In this document: positions 37,087 to 45,017 of the stretch, piece after piece
How the letters are laid out: every line of letters starts with the position of its first letter
Numbering within the stretch: the stretch's first letter is position 1
Origin: Clavibacter michiganensis
GTDB taxonomy: Bacteria > Actinomycetota > Actinomycetes > Actinomycetales > Microbacteriaceae
NCBI RefSeq assembly: GCF_016907085.1
Contig: NZ_JAFBBJ010000001.1
Location: 930,001-994,000 of the forward strand
DNA: 64,000 nucleotides
Direction of reading: 5' to 3'
The notes under the pieces: model-generated
The model's database searches: none
Seen by the model: only the letters and a program-made list of their open reading frames with translations
What the model was told of the DNA's origin: nothing
Position numbers and translations under genes: made by a program

Positions 37087-38868
37087 TCAGTAGGTCGTCG
37101 GGAGGTTCGGGGACGGCACGGTGGAGGGGGGCACCCGGTACGTCTTCAGGACCTGGGACATGATCTTCTGGAAGACGGGCGCCGCGGCCGCCGAGGACTT
37201 CATGGTATCCGGATTGGCCAGGCTGATCGACACGACGTACTGGGGGTCCTCGGCCGGCGCGAGGCCCGCGATCGACACCAGGTAGTTCTTGCCGTACTTG
37301 CCGTCGGCCTCCGCGACCTGCGCCGTGCCGGACTTCGCCGCGACCCGGTAGCCGGGGATCGTGAGGTCCTTGGAGAGGTGCCCGTCGGTGACGACCGTCT
37401 CGAGCATGTTCACGGTCGAGTCGGCGGCCTGGGGCGAGACGACCTGCGTGCCCTGGGTCGAAGGCTGGTCCGTGACGGTGCCGTCGGCGGCCTTGCAGCC
37501 GGAGACGAGCGACAGCGGCAGCTTCACGCCGTGGTTGCCGATGGTCTGGTAGATGCTCGCGACCTGCAGCGCCGTGGTCGTGAGGCCCTGGCCGAACATG
37601 GTCGCGTAGTTGGTCTGCGGATCCCACTCCTGCCACGGCCGGATCAGGCCGCTGCTCTCGCCGGGGAAGCCGAGGCCGGTATCGCCGCCCACCCCGAACG
37701 CCTTGAGGTAGTTGTAGCGATCCTCGGCGGAGAGACGCTCGCCGAGCGCAGAGATGCCCGTGTTCGAGGAGTCCATGAGCACGCCCGCGAGCGTGAAGTG
37801 CAGGTCGGGGTGGACGTAGCTGTCGCTGAGCTTCACGTTCGGACGGGTGAACGTGTAGGGCGCCACCACATGCGTGCCCGCGTCGGCCTTGCCGGAGTCG
37901 AGGAGCGCGGCGGCGGTCACGGCCTTGAGCGTGGATCCGGGCTCGAACGGCGAGCTGAAAGCGCGGCTCCCCCGGTCCTCCGGCTTCGTGGCGGACACGT
38001 CGTTGGGGTCGACCGACGGGTACTCGGCGACCGCCAGGACCTTGCCGGTCTTCACCTCGACGATGGTCGCGTGCCCGTAGTCGGCACCGACCTTCACGGC
38101 CTGCTCGGCCACCGCGGTCTGCGCGAAGTACTCGAGGTCCGTGTCGATGTTGGTCATCACGTCGCTGCCGTCGACGGCCGGCTTCTGCGTGACGGTGCTG
38201 CCGGCGATGGGCACGCCGTCCGCACCGCGCTCGTAGGTCTGCGCGCCGTCCTGGGCGGCGAGGCACGAGTCGTACTCCTGCTCGAGCCCGGCCTTGATCG
38301 TCCCGTCGCCCGCGATGTAGCCGAGGATGCTGCCCGCGATCTGCCCGTTCGGGTACGTGCGGCTCGACACGGCCTGGAAGTAGATCCACGGGATCTTCAG
38401 GTCCCGGATGGCGAGGTAGGCGTCGACGTCGACGCCCTTGGTCACGTAGCCGAAGAGCGACTTGGGGTCCTTGGCGAGCGCTCCCGTGATGAGCCCGTCG
38501 ATCTCCTCGGGCTTCTGCCCGGTGATCGCGCCCAGCTGCGCCTCGGCGTCCGCCAGCGACACGTCCTGCTTCACGGGCTTGCCGTCGTCGCCGGTGACCG
38601 TCCGGGTGAAGTCGCCGGCCTTGGACGGATCCATCGTGACGTCGTAGCGGAGCACGCTGTCCGCGAGCACCTTGCCGTCGGCGTCGTAGATGCTGCCGCG
38701 GACGCCGGGCAGGGTCTGCGAGATCGCACGCTTGCCGAGCGCCTCCTCGTTGAGCTCCGAGGCCTGGACGACCTGGATGTCGATGAGCTTGACGACGAAG
38801 ACCCCGATGACGGCGAGTATCGCGATCAGGGAGAAGGCGATGCGCCGTCGGTTCGAGATCGTGCTCAC
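37087..38868 (-). CDS. ftsI: septal penicillin-binding protein (class B transpeptidase)
   Basis: The division-specific transpeptidase, partner of FtsW. The 593-residue protein has one N-terminal helix (about 9-28), a dimerisation domain and the transpeptidase domain. Catalytic motifs are STLK with Ser312 and Lys315, SSN at 367-369, and KSG at 512-514. No PASTA domain is seen, unlike some class B enzymes. GTG 38868 follows GAGAGGA at about 9-base spacing. A 91-base gap separates it from the ftsL-like gene. Confidence 0.96.
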   Translation of the reverse strand: MSTISNRRRIAFSLIAILAVIGVFVVKLIDIQVVQASELNEEALGKRAISQTLPGVRGSIYDADGKVLADSVLRYDVTMDPSKAGDFTRTVTGDDGKPVKQDVSLADAEAQLGAITGQKPEEIDGLITGALAKDPKSLFGYVTKGVDVDAYLAIRDLKIPWIYFQAVSSRTYPNGQIAGSILGYIAGDGTIKAGLEQEYDSCLAAQDGAQTYERGADGVPIAGSTVTQKPAVDGSDVMTNIDTDLEYFAQTAVAEQAVKVGADYGHATIVEVKTGKVLAVAEYPSVDPNDVSATKPEDRGSRAFSSPFEPGSTLKAVTAAALLDSGKADAGTHVVAPYTFTRPNVKLSDSYVHPDLHFTLAGVLMDSSNTGISALGERLSAEDRYNYLKAFGVGGDTGLGFPGESSGLIRPWQEWDPQTNYATMFGQGLTTTALQVASIYQTIGNHGVKLPLSLVSGCKAADGTVTDQPSTQGTQVVSPQAADSTVNMLETVVTDGHLSKDLTIPGYRVAAKSGTAQVAEADGKYGKNYLVSIAGLAPAEDPQYVVSISLANPDTMKSSAAAAPVFQKIMSQVLKTYRVPPSTVPSPNLPTTY

Positions 38869-38959
38869 TCGGGGGTTCCTCTCGATGCCTGCGATGCGGT
38901 GCGGTGCTCCGTCGGAGCGGTGTCGTGCGGTGCCGACGGCCCCTCGACGGGGCCCGGCC

Positions 38960-39634
38960 TCAGCGGGTCTGCGGGGTCGGGATCGCCGTGGCCGACGCTA
39001 GCCCGGAGGCCGCGCCTGACACGGGAGGCGCGCTCGGGGTCCCGGCGGTCACCCCGCCAGCGGCCTCCGCGGAGCCCGGGATCGCGGAGCCCGGGTCGAC
39101 CGCGGCGGCACCGTCCTGCGCGGTGGCGGCCTGGAGGGCGGCCGCCCGCTTCGCGGGGTCGCTCTCGATGGTGAGCGGGACGCCGCCGAGGAGCGAGTTG
39201 CCGATGAGGGTGTCGGCCGTGAGCGCCGTGGTGGCGCCGTCCTTCGCCTGCGGCGTGCCCTGGATGGTGCCGTCGAGCGAGAGGAAGGAGGGCGACGCGC
39301 TCGCGACCATGCCGAGCGCCTGGGCGTTCCGCGCGAGGTTCTGCGGGGACGACAGCCGGTCGACGTCCTCGGTCAGCGCCTGGTGGGTGCGGTCCAGCTC
39401 CTTCTGCTGCTGCTGCAGCGACTGGATCGCGTACGCCCCGTCGGACAGGCCGATGGAGAGCAGCAGCTGCGCGAGGAGGACGACGAAGAGCCCGCCCACG
39501 ACGATCACCGCGTAGACGGTGCGCGGTCGGGCGCGACGCTGGCCGCGGGTGGCGACGACCTCGATGTGGCGGGTGGGCGGCTCGGCGGACGGCCGGATCC
39601 GGGGACGCGCGGTCGCGCGTGCTGCATCGGTCAT
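38960..39634 (-). CDS. FtsL-like septum formation protein with a long low-complexity tail
   Basis: The position between rsmH and ftsI and the topology match FtsL. There is a basic cytosolic N-terminus (1-40), one helix (about 41-62: [22 protein letters not shown]), then a leucine-zipper-like coiled coil ([23 protein letters not shown]). The 224-residue length is about twice that of a typical FtsL. The extra part is an Ala/Ser/Gly/Pro-rich periplasmic tail. FtsL is poorly conserved, so the call rests on context. Its ATG overlaps the rsmH stop (ATGA). Confidence 0.75.
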   Translation of the reverse strand: MTDAARATARPRIRPSAEPPTRHIEVVATRGQRRARPRTVYAVIVVGGLFVVLLAQLLLSIGLSDGAYAIQSLQQQQKELDRTHQALTEDVDRLSSPQNLARNAQALGMVASASPSFLSLDGTIQGTPQAKDGATTALTADTLIGNSLLGGVPLTIESDPAKRAAALQAATAQDGAAAVDPGSAIPGSAEAAGGVTAGTPSAPPVSGAASGLASATAIPTPQTR

Positions 39635-40587
39635 GCGTGTCGCCTCCTGGCTCGTTCGGCGGCGCGCAACCGGACGGAAGCGGCGCGGGGGTTCTGGGCG
39701 ATCTCGTGCTGGTCCGCGAGCTCGGCGCCGCGGACGAGGAGCTTCAGCTCGGGACGGTGCTCGGGCAGCTCGACGGGGAGCCCCACGGGCGCCGTGCTCG
39801 TGGAGCGGGCGCGCAGCTCGCGCTTGACGATGCGGTCCTCGAGCGACTGGTAGGACTCGACGACCACGCGTCCGCCGACGGCGAGCCGGTCGATCGCGGC
39901 CGGCATGGCGCGCGCCAGCACGCTCAGCTCCTGGTTGACCTCGATGCGCAGCGCCTGGAACACGCGCTTGGCCGGGTGCCCGGCCCGCTGCACCGCCGCG
40001 GGCGTGGCCTGCTGGATGATCTCCACGAGCCTGGCCGACGTGGTGATCGGCTCCACCTCGCGCGCCTGGACGATGCGGCTGGCGTAGCGGGGGGCGAGCT
40101 TCTCCTCGCCGTAGTCGTAGAAGATCCGGCGCAGCTCGAGCTCGTCGTACTCCGCCACGACCTGGGCGGCGGTGAGGCCCGCGGTCCCGTCCATGCGCAT
40201 GTCGAGGGGCGCGTCCTGCGAGTACGAGAATCCGCGCTCGACGCGGTCGAGCTGGAGCGACGAGACGCCCAGGTCGAAGAACACGCCCTGCACCTCGCCG
40301 ATCCCGAGCCCGTCGAGCGCGCGCCCGATGCCGTCGTAGACCGTGTGCACGAGGTGGACGCGGTCGCCGAACCGCGCGAGCCGCTCCCCCGCGATCGCGA
40401 GGGCGTCCGGATCGCGGTCGAGCCCGACCAGCCGGAGGCCGGGCAGCGCGTCGAGGAACGCCTCGGAGTGGCCGGCCATCCCGAGGGTGGCGTCGACCAG
40501 CACTGCGCCATCACCCTGCAGGGCGGGGGCGAGCAGCTCGAGGCACCGCTCGAGGAGGACGGGGGTGTGGATGTCGTCGAGGGCCAT
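39631..40587 (-). CDS. rsmH: 16S rRNA (cytosine-1402-N4)-methyltransferase
   Basis: RsmH (MraW) methylates C1402 in the 16S rRNA decoding centre. The 318-residue protein starts [19 protein letters not shown] and has the SAM-binding block [14 protein letters not shown] (32-45). The later blocks [11 protein letters not shown] and [14 protein letters not shown] are the family signature. The length is usual. It lies between mraZ and the ftsL-like gene, the nearly universal order at the start of dcw clusters. Confidence 0.97.
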   Translation of the reverse strand: MALDDIHTPVLLERCLELLAPALQGDGAVLVDATLGMAGHSEAFLDALPGLRLVGLDRDPDALAIAGERLARFGDRVHLVHTVYDGIGRALDGLGIGEVQGVFFDLGVSSLQLDRVERGFSYSQDAPLDMRMDGTAGLTAAQVVAEYDELELRRIFYDYGEEKLAPRYASRIVQAREVEPITTSARLVEIIQQATPAAVQRAGHPAKRVFQALRIEVNQELSVLARAMPAAIDRLAVGGRVVVESYQSLEDRIVKRELRARSTSTAPVGLPVELPEHRPELKLLVRGAELADQHEIAQNPRAASVRLRAAERARRRHA

Positions 40588-40690
40588 GGCATCCCGCTGT
40601 CCTGTCCGCGGCTCCTGATCCCCATCCGTCCCGACCTGCCACCGGGGAAGTGCGGCAGGGCGTCGGACGGCTGGGAGTCAGGGGCCGGGG

Positions 40691-41122
40691 TCAGAACAGG
40701 CCGGGGATCACCTCCTCCGCGGTGTCGGCGAACGCGCTCTCGTTGGCGGTGAGGTACTCGTCCCACGTGCCGGCGTCCCAGATCTCGACGCGGCTGCCCG
40801 CGCCGATGACCGCGAGCTCGCGGTCGAGGCCCGCGTAGGTGCGGAGCGCCTGCGGGATGGTGATGCGGTGCTGCTTGTCCGGCGTCTCGGCGTTCGCGCC
40901 GGACAGGAAGACGCGCATGTAGTCGCGCGCCTGCTTGCTCGCGAGCGGCGCCTGGCGCATGCGGTCGTGCAGCTCCTCGAACTCGCGCGTCGTGAACACG
41001 TAGATGCAGCGGTCCTGGCCGCGCGTCATGACGACGCCGCCCTCGAGCTCGTCGCGGAACTTCGCGGGGAGGATGAGCCGCCCCTTGTCGTCGAGACGAG
41101 GCGAATGGGTGCCGAGGAACAC
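40691..41122 (-). CDS. mraZ: MraZ, transcriptional regulator of the dcw cluster
   Basis: A 143-residue protein of two SpoVT-AbrB-like domains. Both contain the DxxGR-type loop: [17 protein letters not shown] near residue 10 and [18 protein letters not shown] near residue 85. MraZ forms rings and, in E. coli and mycoplasmas, binds repeated boxes upstream of its own gene. The start [15 protein letters not shown] is the family norm. An array of three GTGGAG repeats 10 bases apart lies about 40-66 bases upstream. It is the first gene of the division cluster. Confidence 0.96.
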   Translation of the reverse strand: MFLGTHSPRLDDKGRLILPAKFRDELEGGVVMTRGQDRCIYVFTTREFEELHDRMRQAPLASKQARDYMRVFLSGANAETPDKQHRITIPQALRTYAGLDRELAVIGAGSRVEIWDAGTWDEYLTANESAFADTAEEVIPGLF

Positions 41123-41162
41123 ACCGACACCCCCTGTCTCTCCGGCCGTGGTTCAGGACTTG

Positions 41163-41188
41163 CTCCACTTTACTCCACAGCCCTCCAC
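41163..41188 (-). promoter_or_regulatory. MraZ-box array: three GTGGAG repeats with 10-bp period
   Basis: On the minus strand GTGGAG occurs at 41188-41183, 41178-41173 and 41168-41163, each separated by exactly 4 bases. The helical-turn spacing matches MraZ operators known in other bacteria, where a short G-rich box is repeated every 10 bases. It lies 41-66 bases before the mraZ start. Confidence 0.7.
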
Positions 41189-41385
41189 CTATCGCCAGGC
41201 ATGCGAGGTGAATTCCCGGCGCGTGTCCCCCGATGCCCGTGGATACGGGGCATGTGCTGAGGGGAGGGATGTGGAGGGGAATCGAGCGACCGGCGCGCCG
41301 CGGACACGCAGAAGCGCCCCGCGGGGGGTCGAGGGACCGCCCGTGGAGCGCCGGGGAGGGATGCGGGTGGTGCTGGGGACACGAG

Positions 41386-41418
41386 AAGGGGCCGATCCCG
41401 GTTCGGGATCGGCCCCTT
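41386..41418 (-). terminator. hairpin terminator after the DUF3040 gene
   Basis: Perfect 15-bp stem (41386-41400 with 41404-41418), 3-base loop, 43 bases after the DUF3040 stop. No T-tract follows. Confidence 0.7.
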
Positions 41419-41460
41419 CGGGTCGAGTGGAGGGCGGTGGAGGACCGCCTCAGGTGGAGG

Positions 41461-41853
41461 TCAGTCCTGACCGCCCTGGCGCTTCTCCCAGCGCTCGTTG
41501 ATGCGGTCCATGAAGGAGGACGACGAGGCGGGTCGCTTGCCGGGACCACGGCCGGCGGCCCGGGGCGCGGTCGGAGCCGACGCATCGGCGGCCGCATCGC
41601 GCGGGCTGAAGATGAGGAGCGCCCCCACGATCATGATCGCGAAGCCGAGGATGCCGATGATGGCCAGCTTGGTGATGACGCCGGCGGCCAGGGCGGCGAT
41701 GCCGAGGACGATGACCAGCACCCCGACCACGACCATCGTGTAGTTCGGTCTGGTGCGGCGACCGCTGACGGTCGCCACGAAGTCTGCGTCGTTGCGATAG
41801 AGGCTGCGCTCCATCTCCTCCAGCAGGCGCTGCTCTTGCTCGGAAAGCGGCAT
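41461..41853 (-). CDS. DUF3040 family membrane protein
   Basis: A 130-residue protein of the actinobacterial DUF3040 family, function unknown. It opens MPLSEQEQRLLEEMERSLYRNDADF, an acidic helix and the family hallmark. Two adjacent membrane helices (about 34-76) follow, and then an Ala/Arg/Gly-rich tail. In mycobacteria the homologue is also near mraZ. ATG 41853 is preferred over the adjacent ATG 41856, because GAGGGG is too close to the first. It is divergent from the polyprenyl synthase gene. Confidence 0.9.
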   Translation of the reverse strand: MPLSEQEQRLLEEMERSLYRNDADFVATVSGRRTRPNYTMVVVGVLVIVLGIAALAAGVITKLAIIGILGFAIMIVGALLIFSPRDAAADASAPTAPRAAGRGPGKRPASSSSFMDRINERWEKRQGGQD

Positions 41854-41921
41854 CATGTTCCCCTCAGGCTCGGGACGACGCGTCGATGTTCACCTGTGGA
41901 TTCTAGCTCCCTGCCCCTGGC

Positions 41922-41933
41922 TAGGCTAGGCGG
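41922..41933 (+). promoter_or_regulatory. putative -10 box of a leaderless polyprenyl synthase promoter
   Basis: TAGGCT at 41922-41927 followed by 6 bases and GTG 41934. No ribosome site is seen. Confidence 0.45.
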
Positions 41934-43055
41934 GTGCCCGAAAGCGACCGCCTCGTCAGCCACGTCCAGACCCGCCTCGACGACTTCCTGACGGCCCAGG
42001 CGGCGGGACTCCGGGAGATCAGCCCGGATCTTGTGCCCATCCAGGAGTTCTCCTCGGATCTGCTGAGAGGCGGGAAGCGGTTCCGGGCGCAGTTCTGCTA
42101 CTGGGGCTGGCGGTCGGTGATCGACCTCGAGCCCTCCCCCGCCGGACGGCCGCAGGGCGAGGAGCGACCGGGGTACCGCGCGGTCGTCGGCGTCGCCGCG
42201 GGCCTCGAGATCTTCCACGCCGCGGCCCTCGTCCACGACGACATCATCGACCGCTCCGACACCCGTCGGGGCCGTCCCGCCGCGCACCGCCGCTTCGAGG
42301 CGCTGCATGCGGCGAGCGGCTGGGGCGGGTCGTCGGCGGGCTTCGGCGAGGCGGGGGCGACCCTCCTCGGCGACCTCCTCCTGGGGTGGAGCGACGAGCT
42401 GCTCATCGACTCGCTGCTAGCGCTCGCGGACGGGTCCGCCGCCCGTGCCACCCGCGCGGAGCTCGCGACGATGCGGACCCAGGTCACGCTCGGCCAGTAC
42501 CTCGACGTGCTCGAGGAGGTCGCGTGGCCGACCGTTCCCGAGGACGACACGCTCGCCCGCGCCCACAACGTCATCGTCTACAAGTCAGCGAAGTACAGCA
42601 TCGAGGCTCCGCTCGTCGTCGGCGCGAGCCTGGCGGGGGCGACGCCCGAGCAGGTCGCGGCGCTCCGGGCCGTCGGCCTGCCGCTCGGCATCGCGTTCCA
42701 GCTGCGCGACGACGTGCTCGGCGTCTTCGGCGACAGCGCCGTGACCGGGAAGCCGAGCGGCGACGACCTGCGCGAGGGCAAGCGCACGGTGCTCATCGCG
42801 CTGGCGCGCCGTCGGCTGCCGGACGGGGTGCGCCGCACGGTCGACGCGCTCCTCGGGGATCCGGACCTCGACGACGATCAGATCCGCGCGCTCCAGTCGA
42901 TACTCCGCGAGAGCGGCGCTCTCGACGAGGTGGAGGGGATGATCTCCCGCCACGTCCGAGAGTCGCTCGCGGCGTTGCGCGAGGCCCCGATCGGCGCCCG
43001 GGCGAGGAACCAGCTCGAGCTGCTCGTCGACAGCGTCACGCGTCGCGTCACCTGA
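41934..43055 (+). CDS. polyprenyl diphosphate synthase
   Basis: Condenses isopentenyl diphosphate with allylic primers to make prenyl diphosphates, probably for menaquinone side chains or other isoprenoids. The 373-residue protein has the first aspartate-rich motif HDDIIDRSDTRRGRP (Asp102, Asp103, Asp106) and a second near QLRDDVLGVFGD. Its position next to DUF3040 and the Rv2175c-like gene matches idsA2 of mycobacteria. The product chain length is not readable. GTG 41934 is likely leaderless, and the gene is convergent with the Rv2175c-like gene. Confidence 0.9.
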   Translation: MPESDRLVSHVQTRLDDFLTAQAAGLREISPDLVPIQEFSSDLLRGGKRFRAQFCYWGWRSVIDLEPSPAGRPQGEERPGYRAVVGVAAGLEIFHAAALVHDDIIDRSDTRRGRPAAHRRFEALHAASGWGGSSAGFGEAGATLLGDLLLGWSDELLIDSLLALADGSAARATRAELATMRTQVTLGQYLDVLEEVAWPTVPEDDTLARAHNVIVYKSAKYSIEAPLVVGASLAGATPEQVAALRAVGLPLGIAFQLRDDVLGVFGDSAVTGKPSGDDLREGKRTVLIALARRRLPDGVRRTVDALLGDPDLDDDQIRALQSILRESGALDEVEGMISRHVRESLAALREAPIGARARNQLELLVDSVTRRVT

Positions 43056-43109
43056 TCCGACGCCATCCGCGCCTGACGGCTGGACTCCGACCGGGCAGGC
43101 GTCGATCAG
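43052..43109. terminator. weak candidate bidirectional terminator
   Basis: Arms 43052-43064 and 43098-43109 pair with one bulged base around a 33-base loop, spanning the gap between two convergent genes. The large loop makes it uncertain. Confidence 0.3.
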
Positions 43110-43447
43110 GCGCTGGCTTGCGCCACCCGACGCACCTCGGCCTTGCGTCCGGCCAACAGGGCGTCGACGGGGGCGGCACCCAGGCTCGGCTCCTCCGCGA
43201 GGAGCCAGTGCATGGCCTCCTCGTCGGTGAATCCGTTGTCCCCGAGCACGATGATCGTGCCCCGCAGCTCGGACAGCGGCTCGCCGTCCCGCAGGAAGAC
43301 GGCCGGCACCTTGAGCACGCCGTCGAGGCGGACCGCGAGCAGGCGCCTGTCCTCGATGAGCCGGCGCACGCGGCTGACGGTGAGACCCAGGAGGTCGACG
43401 AGATCGGGGACGGTCAACCACTCACGGTCGGCATAGGGCTCGTTCAC
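43106..43447 (-). CDS. Rv2175c-like winged-helix DNA-binding protein
   Basis: A 113-residue protein. Its N-terminal half is a winged-helix (WLTVPDLVDLLGLTVSRVRRLIEDRRLLAVRLDGVLKVP) and its C-terminal half is the family domain (GTIIVLGDNGFTDEEAMHWLL). In Mycobacterium tuberculosis the homologue binds DNA and is a substrate of the kinase PknL, which loses the DNA binding on phosphorylation. The kinase gene here is about 1.6 kb away. Whether this protein has the phosphorylatable N-terminal threonine is unclear; the N-terminus is only MNEPYADREW. Confidence 0.88.
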   Translation of the reverse strand: MNEPYADREWLTVPDLVDLLGLTVSRVRRLIEDRRLLAVRLDGVLKVPAVFLRDGEPLSELRGTIIVLGDNGFTDEEAMHWLLAEEPSLGAAPVDALLAGRKAEVRRVAQASA

Positions 43448-43660
43448 GCCTCACATGCTGGCACGTCATGCGACGGGCCAGGGACCGGGCGCCGCGACGG
43501 CCCGGAGCTCGGCGACGTCGCGCGCCTGCCTATCCGCCGAAGGCGCGTGTCGCTGTTCACTCCAGTCACATCCGTCCCTTATGTGCCCTTTTCTCTCTCT
43601 GCGTGTTAACGTGGAACTCCTGCATCAGGGAATCGAGCACGACGGCCGGAGTAGACCAGC

Positions 43661-44935
43661 ATGCCCATGACCGAACCCACCTCCCCTCGCGACCCCCATC
43701 GATCCGCGGACACCGGTGCCGGACGCTCGGCGAACCGCCGCTCCAAGGCTCTCCTCGCGACCATGCCCATCGTGCTCGTCGGTTCCCTCGCGGTGAGCCT
43801 CGGCATGGCGACGCCCGCGGAGGCGGCCCCCGTCAAGCGCATCCCGAAGGCCAAGTCCGGCCCCACGCAGACCAAGCTCCCGCGCGTCGCCGCTCCGACG
43901 GCAGCCCCGGCAGCGGCGCCCACCGTGGCCGCTCCCTCCACGTACGTGGTCGAGCAGGGCGACACCGTGTCCAGCATCGCCGGTCGCTACGGCCTCTCCA
44001 CCGCATCCGTCCTCGCGCAGAACGGCCTCGGCTGGAAGACGACGATCTTCCCCGGCCAGACGCTCACGCTCGGCGGATCCGGCGCATCGACCCCGGCGCC
44101 CGCCGCGGCGTCCACGGGATCGGGCGCGAGCTACACGGTCGTCGCGGGCGACACCGTCACCGGCATCGCCGGCAAGCACGGCGTCTCGACCTCGGCGGTG
44201 CTCCAGGCCAACGGCCTGCAGGCGACGAGCACGATCTTCCCCGGCAACAGGCTCATCATCCCGGGGGCCGGCTCCACCGCCGCGCCGGCCGCGCCCGCGG
44301 CACCCGCCAGCGCCTCCCCCGCCGCGAAGCAGGGCCTCTCCGGCACCTACACGATCGAGACCGGCGACACGCTGCACAGCATCGCGACGGAGTCGGGCGT
44401 CACCATCCAGGACCTCCTGAATGCCAACGGCCTCAACTGGTCGAGCATCATCTACGCCGGCAGCAAGCTCACCATCCCGCACGTGTCCGCATCCGTCGTG
44501 CAGGTCGCGTCGCTGGACGGGACGACGATCATGACCGATGAGATGCGCCGCAACGCGCGCGTCATCGTCCAGGTCGGACGCTCCGCCGGCGTGAGCGACT
44601 ACGGCCTCGTCATCGCCCTCGCCACCGCGGCGCAGGAGTCGACCCTCCGCAACCTCGACTGGGGCGACCGCGACTCGATCGGCCTGTTCCAGCAGCGCCC
44701 GAGCCAGGGCTGGGGTCAGCCCGCCCAGCTCAACGACCCCGTGTACGCGGCGCGCGCGTTCTTCGGCGGGAGCGTCAACCCGAACCCCGGCGCGACGCGC
44801 GGTCTCCTCGACATCGCCGGCTGGAAGTCGATGACCGTCACGCAGGCGGCGCAGGCCGTGCAGTACTCGGCCTACCCCGACGCCTACGCCAAGTGGGAGG
44901 CATCCGCCTGGGCGTGGCTCGACGAGATCGGCTGA
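43661..44935 (+). CDS. secreted LysM cell-wall protein with lysozyme-like C-terminal domain
   Basis: A 424-residue secreted protein. It has a Tat/Sec-type N-terminus (a basic stretch, then a hydrophobic run at about 31-50 ending TPAEAAP), then three LysM repeats at about 95-137, 158-201 and 230-273, separated by Ala/Pro/Ser linkers. The C-terminal region (about 285-420) has AAQESTLRNLDWGDRDSIGLFQQRPSQGWG, a motif common in actinobacterial muralytic domains; Glu326 may be catalytic. It lies between the DNA-binding protein and the PASTA kinase. A TAACGT -10 candidate lies at 43607-43612. Confidence 0.85.
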   Translation: MPMTEPTSPRDPHRSADTGAGRSANRRSKALLATMPIVLVGSLAVSLGMATPAEAAPVKRIPKAKSGPTQTKLPRVAAPTAAPAAAPTVAAPSTYVVEQGDTVSSIAGRYGLSTASVLAQNGLGWKTTIFPGQTLTLGGSGASTPAPAAASTGSGASYTVVAGDTVTGIAGKHGVSTSAVLQANGLQATSTIFPGNRLIIPGAGSTAAPAAPAAPASASPAAKQGLSGTYTIETGDTLHSIATESGVTIQDLLNANGLNWSSIIYAGSKLTIPHVSASVVQVASLDGTTIMTDEMRRNARVIVQVGRSAGVSDYGLVIALATAAQESTLRNLDWGDRDSIGLFQQRPSQGWGQPAQLNDPVYAARAFFGGSVNPNPGATRGLLDIAGWKSMTVTQAAQAVQYSAYPDAYAKWEASAWAWLDEIG

Positions 44936-45005
44936 CGCCGATCCGCAGGCGCACCCGCGCGGCGGCGCACCGGTGTGCCGGGGAGGCCCCGGCACCGGCG
45001 ATCCC

Positions 45006-45017
45006 TAGAATCATCCA
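45006..45017 (+). promoter_or_regulatory. putative -10 box of a leaderless kinase promoter
   Basis: TAGAAT at 45006-45011 with a 6-base spacer before GTG 45018. This is the best -10 match of the leaderless set. Confidence 0.5.

Larger units (their letters stand above)
41123..41460. other. non-coding region between mraZ and the DUF3040 gene
   Basis: About 340 bases with no convincing gene. It holds the mraZ operator-like repeats (41163-41188), a DUF3040 terminator (41386-41418), and further GTGGAG copies on the plus strand at 41271, 41343, 41427, 41437 and 41454. The last three lie just beyond the terminator. Confidence 0.6.

Noticed and set aside
34513..39174. A 1553-codon open frame on the plus strand
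   Set aside because: It is antisense to murF, murE and ftsI; only codon-bias shadow.
43448..43660. A c-di-AMP (ydaO) riboswitch upstream of the LysM gene
   Set aside because: Such switches often precede cell-wall hydrolase genes in actinobacteria, but the conserved motifs and paired arms were not found in this 213-base gap.
43900..44480. Repeats in the LysM gene as a CRISPR-like or mobile repeat
   Set aside because: They are the coding repeats of LysM domains, imperfect and in frame.
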